10,362 bases of DNA. Origin: a bacterium. Its GTDB lineage: Bacteria; Bacillota; Clostridia; Oscillospirales; Acutalibacteraceae. The position numbers were made by a program, and so were the translations under genes. The stretch is from positions 1 to 10,362 of the forward strand of contig JAHLBL010000045.1 in the NCBI GenBank assembly GCA_020625635.1, written 5' to 3'. Position 1 is the stretch's first letter, and every line of letters begins with the position of its first letter. The notes beneath the pieces were generated by a model, which worked only from the letters and a program-made list of their open reading frames with translations, was not told the DNA's origin and did no database searches. Positions 1 through 5,568 of this stretch are shown piece after piece.

Positions 1-88
1 ACAGTTGGCTACTGAGATAAGGTGTTTGAGAACAAGGACTTGTTAAAATTTTCGGAACGGAACAAGAAATACAACGTTAAATCAGAAC

Positions 89-107
89 AGCGAATCTTAC
101 TTTCGCT
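89..107 (+). other. Small hairpin in the leader upstream of the membrane protein gene
   Basis: AGCGAA (89-94) and TTCGCT (102-107) form a perfect 6-bp stem with a 7-nt loop, about 30 nt before the start codon at 140. There is no T-run, so it is not a terminator. The rest of 1-139 shows no convincing gene or promoter; a real upstream gene may end just outside the window. Confidence 0.3.
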
Positions 108-139
108 TTATCAGACAGCTATACAGTTAAGGAGGATTT

Positions 140-454
140 ATGAGGAGAGAACGGGTTCTCGAAACCTTATTCGGGCTTTTTTATTTTTTGTTTTTCAGGA
201 TTTCGTCGTGGATGTGCTCAATTCCCGCGTGGGGAACTCTGCTGCTGCACTTCACCGTCGGGCTTCCGATATACTGGTTCTGGCTGACGCTTGCGGCGTG
301 GATAGCGGCTGGGCTTATCCGCTTCGCGCTCATCGGCTTCGCGAGATGGAGCTCGAGCTCGCCCGACCCGGTCAAGAAAAATGTCAATCCCTACTCGGTA
401 CGGCAGAATAAAAATCCGTATTCGGCTAAGAACGACATCGAGTTAAAAAAGTAA
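140..454 (+). CDS. Small two-helix membrane protein of unknown function
   Basis: I do not recognise this 104-residue protein as a named family. The start is well supported: AAGGAGG ends a few bases before the ATG at 140. Residues 8-20 are aromatic and hydrophobic. Residues 31-68 are long and strongly hydrophobic, ending in a basic/aromatic edge (GFARW), so one or two membrane spans are expected. The tail (71-104) is polar and lysine-rich and carries the tetrapeptide NPYS twice, at about 83-86 and 92-95, nine residues apart. There is no signal peptidase site, lipobox or catalytic motif. It is separated from the next gene by about 300 nt containing a terminator-like hairpin, so it is probably not in the same transcript as the regulator. 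A membrane anchor or accessory subunit is possible but only guessed. A competing reading frame over the same DNA (22-411) has no comparable ribosome binding site. Confidence 0.7.
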   Translation: MRRERVLETLFGLFYFLFFRISSWMCSIPAWGTLLLHFTVGLPIYWFWLTLAAWIAAGLIRFALIGFARWSSSSPDPVKKNVNPYSVRQNKNPYSAKNDIELKK

Positions 455-468
455 TAGTTTATATTCAT

Positions 469-501
469 CGGAGCCGGCTCAAAACTAAAAGGGCAGCTCC
501 G
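469..501. repeat. Palindrome and short stem-loop after the membrane protein gene
   Basis: GAGCCGGCTC (471-480) is a perfect 10-bp palindrome. CGGAGC (469-474) can alternatively pair with GCTCCG (496-501). It lies 15 nt after the stop codon of the membrane protein gene. No T-run follows, so it could be a 3'-end stabilising structure rather than an intrinsic terminator. Confidence 0.35.
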
Positions 502-522
502 TATTTACGAACGCAATTCAAT

Positions 523-591
523 AGTTATAAGCAGTAAGTGAAAAGCGAAACACAACGCTTTCAAAATCACATTGTCCTGCCGCTTATAACT
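523..591. repeat. Nested inverted repeat, possible MITE-like or regulatory element
   Basis: AGTTATAAGC (523-532) is exactly complementary to GCTTATAACT (582-591). Inside it AAAGCG (542-547) pairs with CGCTTT (556-561) around an 8-nt loop. The region is AT-rich and has no reading frame worth calling. It could be a small interspersed repeat or a protein-binding region; the 9-mer GTTATAAGC recurs at 1521-1529 before the peptidase gene. Confidence 0.4.
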
Positions 592-613
592 TGTCACTTT
601 CAACTATCAATAC

Positions 614-665
614 AGCAACCATATCAAAGGGGGAGGCTCGTTTGTTCTGAGTCTCCCCTGTTGCT
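614..665 (+). terminator. Hairpin terminator upstream of the LytTR regulator
   Basis: GGGGAGGCTC (630-639) pairs with GAGTCTCCCC (649-658) as a 10-bp stem with one G-U wobble and a 9-nt loop. An outer AGCAAC/GTTGCT pair (614-619 with 660-665) can extend it. The following bases are only moderately T-rich (TTGCTTTATGC), so termination is likely but not certain. It would insulate the regulator promoter from transcription coming through the membrane protein gene. Confidence 0.6.
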
Positions 666-688
666 TTATGCTATTTGCATAAAAAACA

Positions 689-717
689 TTGAAATAGTTT
701 GTTATTTATGTTAAAAT
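689..717 (+). promoter_or_regulatory. Sigma-A type promoter of the LytTR regulator gene
   Basis: TTGAAA (689-694) and TAAAAT (712-717) are separated by exactly 17 bp in AT-rich DNA, directly after the terminator. The predicted start of transcription (about 724) gives a leader of about 27 nt before the ATG at 751. This also argues against the upstream TTG codon at 721 as the translation start. Confidence 0.65.
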
Positions 718-750
718 AAATTGTATATTTGTGTAAAACAGAGGTCAATT

Positions 751-1455
751 ATGCTGAGAATAGTTATTTGCAGCGAGAACACGGAGACCGCTTCTCTCCT
801 CTTCGGGGAAATGAGGGCAATACTCGAAAAAACGTCCGTAAAATGCGAGCTGACAAAGGTCACCGACCTGTCGCTCGTCAGGGAAAATTTAAGCAAGGAT
901 ATAAAATATTACGACATTCTGGTGCTCGACGGAGTGAACGAAGAGTGTCTTAAAATAGCGGGCGGACTGCGTAAGCGCAATCTCATAGCCTCTGTCGTAT
1001 TTACTGTGCCCGCGGATTTTGACGCTAAGCTGCTGGCTAAATTCAGACCGACAGCCTACATCACGGACACCTCAGACCTTCGGCAGGTATACGACGCGCT
1101 GAAATACACCTGCAACGAACAGAACCGCGCAAAAACGTACATCACGGTAAAGAACAAGGGCGAGCTCATACGCGTCAGTTTCTCGGACATCTACTACTTC
1201 GAGAGCAGGCTCAGGATCGTGGCGCTTTACACAAAAACTCAGGTTATCGAGTTTTACGGAAAGCTCAGCGAGCTTCTCCCGCTGCTTCCCGAGGACACGT
1301 TCGTAAAATGCCACCAGAGCTACATAGTAAACCTCGAGGAGGTTATTCTCCTCGACAGGACGAACAGGCTCCTGCGTTTCCCGAACGGCAGCGAGGTTGA
1401 AATAAGCAAAAGCAACTACGCCGCGACGGTAGCTAAATACACGGCAATCCGCTGA
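751..1455 (+). CDS. LytTR-family transcriptional regulator with a degenerate receiver domain
   Basis: This 234-residue protein has the AgrA/LytR response regulator layout: a receiver-like domain (about 2-120) and a C-terminal LytTR DNA-binding domain (about 127-234). The LytTR half is well preserved, with a YYFES segment near 148-152 and the FVKCHQSYIVNLEEV signature at 184-198. The receiver half looks degraded. Its fold and the phosphoacceptor-like D60 (ILVLDG) remain. The acidic pair expected near residues 8-10 is replaced by S-E-N, and the conserved lysine near 105 is missing (TAYITDTSD). It may therefore act without phosphorylation, or through dimerisation or another signal. No histidine kinase gene is adjacent. 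I chose ATG 751, preceded by a GAGG-containing site, over the TTG at 721 that overlaps the promoter. Transcribed in the same direction as the peptidase-GTPase cluster, it is the obvious candidate regulator of it; that link is inferred. Confidence 0.9.
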   Translation: MLRIVICSENTETASLLFGEMRAILEKTSVKCELTKVTDLSLVRENLSKDIKYYDILVLDGVNEECLKIAGGLRKRNLIASVVFTVPADFDAKLLAKFRPTAYITDTSDLRQVYDALKYTCNEQNRAKTYITVKNKGELIRVSFSDIYYFESRLRIVALYTKTQVIEFYGKLSELLPLLPEDTFVKCHQSYIVNLEEVILLDRTNRLLRFPNGSEVEISKSNYAATVAKYTAIR

Positions 1456-1490
1456 ATATTACAGTACAGAACCCGATAATTACATTTTTC

Positions 1491-1519
1491 TTGAAGCATA
1501 ACATCTGTCGGCTTATCAT
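1491..1519 (+). promoter_or_regulatory. Probable promoter of the peptidase-GTPase cluster
   Basis: TTGAAG (1491-1496), a 17-bp spacer, then TATCAT (1514-1519) gives a plausible sigma-A promoter with its predicted start near 1526, about 28 nt before the ATG at 1554. The -35 is imperfect (4 of 6), which fits an activator-dependent promoter. It lies in the 98-nt gap after the regulator gene, where no terminator is seen, so some read-through from the regulator promoter is also possible. Confidence 0.5.
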
Positions 1520-1529
1520 TGTTATAAGC
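1511..1529. promoter_or_regulatory. Dyad overlapping the -10 of the cluster promoter, candidate operator
   Basis: GCTTAT (1511-1516) and ATAAGC (1524-1529) form an inverted repeat. The right half, GTTATAAGC (1521-1529), is identical to a 9-mer at 524-532 and its complement at 582-590; the left half matches 7 of 9. Its place over the -10 and transcription start fits a repressor site or an RNA leader stem. LytTR proteins usually bind direct 9-bp repeats, so the binding protein need not be the neighbouring regulator. Confidence 0.35.
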
Positions 1530-1553
1530 ATACGACTGATTGGAGGAATCGGA

Positions 1554-3098
1554 ATGTTAGATAATTTTGACCTTAATTTCGATATTGACGATGACGGTAT
1601 AGCCTCTGTGGGACCCGAGGGAATCGACCTTGACGGCGACGGAATCGCCGACGCGTTTCTGGCGGACACCGACGACGGTCAGTTCGACACGGTTGCGGGG
1701 CTTGACATCGGCGAATTCGACTTCGGCGGGGCGGATGATAATCTTTACGGTATGGTCAACGACCTGTTCGCGCTTGACGGAGCGGAGGACCATTCTCATT
1801 TTGCCGACGACTTTTCCGACGCGTTCGATACAGATTATGATAGCGGCAGCTCCCCCGAGCTTCATTTATACGACCTGAACGGAGACGGTATCGCGGACGG
1901 CACAGGCTATGAGGTCGATATCGACGGCGACGGCATAGCCGATGAAATACACCTCGACACCGACGGAGACGGAATCATCGACGCGATAGCCGCTTCTTAT
2001 CAGGACGGAGACATCAGCTATACCGAGGTCGCCTACGACAAAGACCACGACGGGATCGTGGAAAACAACACAGTATATATCGACACGAACAACGACGGAG
2101 TATTCGACAGGGTAACGGAGCTTATTGACACCGACGGCGACGGAGAAGCCGACACGATAATCACCTCGGAGGATTACAATCAGGACGGCATTTTTGACAG
2201 CGTCCGAACCGAGGTCGACACTGACGGCGACGGAGTGATCGACAATATAACAATAGAGTACGACACAGACGGCAACGGAATGATGGACTCCTTCGAGCAG
2301 TTCATCGACAAAAACGGAGACGGCATCACCGATGAAATGTTCAGCGGTCAGCTCGTCGATACGGATGGCGACGGCGTTTACGACACTTACGTTAAGAGCA
2401 TCGACGCCGACGGCGACGGAAGCTTTGAGACGGTAGAGATATACGACTACAACCCCATGGCGGACGAACTGCACCTCAGCACTGTTGATGAGGTCGACGT
2501 CACTTACAATGCCGAGGGGGTCACCAATAATGAATACGGCAATTTCGACCCCGACAACTGCAGTCCCGAGGATATCGTCGGGAATCCGACAGCCGATATG
2601 AGCCACTGGGAATATCAGGGCGACACAAACCGATGCGCGCTGTACTCGCAGCTCTTCGTGATTGAGGAAATCACGGGCGAGGAGCTTAACATAAACGACC
2701 TCGTTCAGCTTTGCGAGAAGAACGGCTGGACATACGAAAACGGCAGCACGCCGATCCTCAATATGGGCAACGTTCTCGGTCACTACGGAATCGAGCACAA
2801 AATGAGCTTCCGCAATGATATGGACGATCTGACGCGCGCTCTCGAAAACGGCGAAAAGGTTATAGTCTCGATCGACGCCGACGAAATCTGGTTCGGGGAG
2901 AGCGACGATGTTTTCACTCCGAACGACGGAGTGAACCACGCCGTGGAGGTTATCGGAATAGATAACTCCGACCCCGAGCACCCGATGGTGATTCTGAACG
3001 ATTCGGGCACGCCCAACGGTCAGGGCGAGCTTGTACCCGCCGACACCTTTATGGACGCCTGGGACGACGGCGGAAACCAGATGATTGAAATATTCTGA
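1554..3098 (+). CDS. Acidic calcium-repeat protein with C-terminal C39-like cysteine peptidase domain
   Basis: This is a 514-residue, very acidic protein. Residues 1-290 carry about 13 calcium-loop motifs of the DxDGDGxxD type, resembling thrombospondin type 3/EF-hand-like loops. From residue 161 to 251 they recur every 15 residues, starting at 161, 176, 191, 206, 221, 236 and 251. Residues about 350-514 resemble papain-fold C39-like peptidases (Peptidase_C39_2 type). The candidate active site is Q355, C361 (in GDTNRCALYS), H462 (in GVNHAVEVIGID) and D483 (in ILNDSG). The ATG at 1554 has GGAGG at 1542-1546. Extending upstream to TTG 1491 would add a hydrophobic, signal-like stretch, but that is the promoter and leader, so no signal peptide is supported. 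No sortase motif is visible either. It heads the six-gene cluster. Calcium binding by the loops is known for the motif type; the substrate (perhaps a neighbouring protein or a peptide) is unknown, and loss of peptidase activity cannot be excluded. Confidence 0.85.
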   Translation: MLDNFDLNFDIDDDGIASVGPEGIDLDGDGIADAFLADTDDGQFDTVAGLDIGEFDFGGADDNLYGMVNDLFALDGAEDHSHFADDFSDAFDTDYDSGSSPELHLYDLNGDGIADGTGYEVDIDGDGIADEIHLDTDGDGIIDAIAASYQDGDISYTEVAYDKDHDGIVENNTVYIDTNNDGVFDRVTELIDTDGDGEADTIITSEDYNQDGIFDSVRTEVDTDGDGVIDNITIEYDTDGNGMMDSFEQFIDKNGDGITDEMFSGQLVDTDGDGVYDTYVKSIDADGDGSFETVEIYDYNPMADELHLSTVDEVDVTYNAEGVTNNEYGNFDPDNCSPEDIVGNPTADMSHWEYQGDTNRCALYSQLFVIEEITGEELNINDLVQLCEKNGWTYENGSTPILNMGNVLGHYGIEHKMSFRNDMDDLTRALENGEKVIVSIDADEIWFGESDDVFTPNDGVNHAVEVIGIDNSDPEHPMVILNDSGTPNGQGELVPADTFMDAWDDGGNQMIEIF

Positions 3099-3107
3099 TA
3101 TTTTGCT

Positions 3108-3126
3108 GTCCGCCGAAAACGCGGAC
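3108..3126 (+). other. Intercistronic hairpin just before a ribosome binding site
   Basis: GTCCGC (3108-3113) and GCGGAC (3121-3126) form a 6-bp GC-rich stem with a 7-nt loop in the 44-nt gap after the peptidase gene. The Shine-Dalgarno-like GGAAAGG (3127-3133) starts right after it. With no T-run it is not a terminator; it may protect the upstream mRNA or tune translation of the next gene. Confidence 0.4.
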
Positions 3127-3142
3127 GGAAAGGCTGTGAATT

Positions 3143-3676
3143 ATGTCTGTTGAATTAAATATGTCGGAGCTTTACAGAGAGCTGAAAACAAATGACTTCG
3201 TGCTTAACTGCCGTCTTCCGATGGGTTACACCGCGGGCTATCCCGTGCTCGCAGTTAAGAACGACAGGCTCTGTATGACTGTTCCGTTTCTGAAATACAA
3301 AATGACGGGCAAGGTAGATAAAACGCTCGTCTATCCGATAAGATACCTGATCACAATGACTCTGCCCGAGAGAAGCATAGTCGGCTTCGAGGACCTCAGC
3401 GTCAACCCCGTGTTCGCGAAGGTGGACTTTGAGCGCCCTATAGGCTATTTTCGCCACGAGGCTGTGAAGTCTATGACAAAGTCTCAGTACAACGACAGCC
3501 GCGCGCTGCTGTTTTCGATGTACGACAAAATCATCGATACCGTGCTCTACGGCTCGGACTACACCCTCGAGGATGACGAGCGCTTCAGAGAGCTTCTCGG
3601 CATTATGCTTGAGCCGTCACTGCGCCCGATTTACAGAGTTATCGACAAGGATTTTTACAATAAATATTTAGGATAA
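3143..3676 (+). CDS. Hypothetical protein of 177 residues, linked to the dynamin-like cluster
   Basis: I do not recognise this family. The start at ATG 3143 is preceded by GGAAAGG (3127-3133) at good spacing. It has no signal peptide, membrane span, cysteine cluster or nucleotide-binding motif, so it should be a soluble cytoplasmic protein. Residues about 18-75 look beta-rich, with alternating hydrophobic strands. Residues about 105-177 look helical, with a charged segment LEDDERFRELLG (142-153) and an aromatic/basic C-terminus (DFYNKYLG). Its stop codon is only 4 nt before the first GTPase gene, and its last codons contain that gene's Shine-Dalgarno bases (AGGA, 3670-3673), so the two are almost certainly co-translated. 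By position it is a candidate partner or adaptor of the GTPases or of the peptidase. That role is inferred from location alone. Confidence 0.8.
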   Translation: MSVELNMSELYRELKTNDFVLNCRLPMGYTAGYPVLAVKNDRLCMTVPFLKYKMTGKVDKTLVYPIRYLITMTLPERSIVGFEDLSVNPVFAKVDFERPIGYFRHEAVKSMTKSQYNDSRALLFSMYDKIIDTVLYGSDYTLEDDERFRELLGIMLEPSLRPIYRVIDKDFYNKYLG

Positions 3677-3680
3677 TACT

Positions 3681-5549
3681 ATGGGCAACAAAGTTTCTAA
3701 ACCGAATTTCTTTTCAAATCCAACCCTCGCGCAAAAGCCGAAGCCCGAGGCAGTGAGAACGCCCGCGCCGAAGCCCGCCGCGCCGACCGTACAGAAAAGA
3801 AACGCAAGGCTGAATCTGATACTCGACGACCTTACCGCGCTTCTTCTGAAATATGATATGAAAGCGCTCGCGGAAAGCGCCGCAAAGCTGAAAAAGGAGC
3901 AGGAGCGCGCGTTCTTCACGGTAGCGGTAGCTGGTGAATTCAGCAAGGGCAAAAGCACCTTTATAAACAAGCTTTTAGGCAGGGACTTCCTCCCGACGGG
4001 GAACCTTCCCACAACGGCTATGCTTACGAAAATAAGATACAACCCGAAGGAAATGATAGTTGTATATGACGAAAATCTCAGGCGCAGACAGGCACTGCCT
4101 CTGCGCAGGGATTCGTGGGACGGACTTACGGCTGATTTCAGCGGCAACGACCCGAAGGGCGTGGCGCTCGTAGGAATCAACTCGCCGTGGCTTCGCTCGA
4201 CGGGAATCGAAATCGAGGACACCCCTGGCGCGGGAGACCTCGACGAAGAACGCGTTAAAATCACGGGTGAAGCGCTCCAGAGCGACGACGGCGCGATAAT
4301 CACCGTCAGCGCAACCTCACCTATGAGTATGAGCGAGCGCGTTTTCATAGAGCAGCGCCTTATTACACCGAAAACACCGTACCTGATGCTTATTATCACA
4401 AAGCTAGACCAGATACCCGCCGCGCAGCGCGCGGGCATAGTAGAATATATAAAAAGTAAGCTTAAATCGTGGGAGCGCGATATTCCCGTATTTATCCCGT
4501 ACGAAATCGAATTCCCCGACAACAGCTATGACGACATCATCGGGCTTGACAAAATCAGGGCTCAGCTCGAGCGCTGGACACGCGACCCGCAGAGGGCGAA
4601 GCTCGCCGACATCCGATTTTGCGACAGAATACGGACCATACTCAGCTCCGCTCTCAGCATAACGGACAGCCGCCTTGAGCTGCTAAGAGCCGATAAAGAA
4701 AAACGCCGCGAGCTGATTCGCAGGCACAGGGAAAAGCTCTCCGACGCTTCCGTTATCTGGAACGAGCTCAGGACAGAGATGACAATACGCTGTGACAAAT
4801 GCTACAGCGGACTTATGGAGCTGACGGCTCAGAACCAAAAGAAGGTGATCGAGCGTCTGCAATACGAGGTATCGCACAACTCCAACCCGCAGGTATGGTG
4901 GAAGGAGGACTACCCGTACCGCCTGAAGGTGGAGGTTATGGGTATTTCTTCATCAGCCGAGAGCTATCTCGCCCGTACCATAGGCGAGGATATGAGGTGG
5001 CTCAACCGAACTATGAACGAGCGCTTCAAGACGCATATCTGCGCGTCTCCCGTTGAAGCCGGCGACTCACAGCCCGCCGACGATTCTCTGTTCGCTGCCG
5101 AGGACATCAAGCTCAAGGACTTGAACAGGCAGCGCGCCGCGGCACGAATAGGCACGGCAACCATAACCGCAATAGGGTACGCGCTGGCGATGGTTGCGGG
5201 AGTTGCTCCGATTTTTGCCAGCCTCGGAATCAGCACCGGCTCGTCGCTCGTATCGGAAAATGTTTTTAAAGCCAAAATCGAAAATCAACAGAAAACGCTC
5301 AAGGAGGCTATCGAGCGGAATGTGCCCGAGGTTATAAAGCAGGCGACCGCCGACAGCCGCAAAAGGCTCAGCGACAAATACTCGGAGATATTAAAGCTCG
5401 CAAAAGAGCAGGAGGAAAGCTGGATGAGGGCTCAGCTCGAGGCTATCGAACAGAGCGACGGCGACAGCGCTCCCGACGCCGAGGAAAAGCTTACGGCTAT
5501 GAGAAACGATTTTGAAACCGTTCAGAAGCGTTTCGGAGGACTAAAATAA
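3681..5549 (+). CDS. Dynamin-like GTPase 1, with hydrophobic membrane-insertion hairpin
   Basis: A 622-residue bacterial dynamin-family GTPase. Motifs in order: P-loop GEFSKGKST (85-93), switch threonine in PTT (110-112), G3 DTPG (180-183) and G4 TKLD (240-243). All are intact, so GTP binding and hydrolysis are expected. The first 40 residues are a basic, proline/alanine-rich linker (PAPKPAAP). After the G domain come long helical segments (about 320-450), then a strongly hydrophobic alanine/isoleucine-rich stretch (about 492-524, broken by AGVAP). This corresponds to the paddle or membrane-insertion hairpin of bacterial dynamins. A helical, charged C-terminal region (about 525-622) follows. 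It should act at the inner face of the cytoplasmic membrane. The ATG at 3681 has AGGA at 3670-3673. It is the only one of the three GTPases with an obvious membrane segment, so it probably anchors any joint assembly. Its exact cellular role is unknown. Confidence 0.9.
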   Translation: MGNKVSKPNFFSNPTLAQKPKPEAVRTPAPKPAAPTVQKRNARLNLILDDLTALLLKYDMKALAESAAKLKKEQERAFFTVAVAGEFSKGKSTFINKLLGRDFLPTGNLPTTAMLTKIRYNPKEMIVVYDENLRRRQALPLRRDSWDGLTADFSGNDPKGVALVGINSPWLRSTGIEIEDTPGAGDLDEERVKITGEALQSDDGAIITVSATSPMSMSERVFIEQRLITPKTPYLMLIITKLDQIPAAQRAGIVEYIKSKLKSWERDIPVFIPYEIEFPDNSYDDIIGLDKIRAQLERWTRDPQRAKLADIRFCDRIRTILSSALSITDSRLELLRADKEKRRELIRRHREKLSDASVIWNELRTEMTIRCDKCYSGLMELTAQNQKKVIERLQYEVSHNSNPQVWWKEDYPYRLKVEVMGISSSAESYLARTIGEDMRWLNRTMNERFKTHICASPVEAGDSQPADDSLFAAEDIKLKDLNRQRAAARIGTATITAIGYALAMVAGVAPIFASLGISTGSSLVSENVFKAKIENQQKTLKEAIERNVPEVIKQATADSRKRLSDKYSEILKLAKEQEESWMRAQLEAIEQSDGDSAPDAEEKLTAMRNDFETVQKRFGGLK

Positions 5550-5568
5550 AGGCAACAGGGTAAGATAA

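Noticed and set aside
22..411. Open frame of 129 codons overlapping the small membrane protein gene
   Set aside because: No ribosome binding site at its start, and it conflicts with the frame at 140 that has a near-perfect AAGGAGG and a coherent membrane-protein composition.
721..750. TTG start for the LytTR regulator
   Set aside because: It follows the -10 immediately, has no Shine-Dalgarno, and adds ten residues ahead of the normal receiver N-terminus (MLRIVI).
1491..1553. Upstream TTG start giving the peptidase a hydrophobic, signal-peptide-like N-terminus
   Set aside because: This stretch contains a -35/-10 pair, a dyad and the GGAGG site for ATG 1554; the hydrophobic reading is a chance translation of the leader.
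1860..2430. Repeated DNA that might be a CRISPR array
   Set aside because: The 45-bp periodicity is in frame, lacks identical repeats with unique spacers, and encodes calcium loops.
1866..2981. 371-codon antisense frame across the calcium-repeat gene
   Set aside because: Repeated GAC/GAT-rich codons read in reverse give long valine-rich open frames without stops; there is no ribosome binding site or recognisable domain.
3101..3133. Intrinsic terminator between the peptidase gene and the 177-residue protein gene
   Set aside because: The stem is only 6 bp and is followed by a purine-rich ribosome binding site rather than a T-run.
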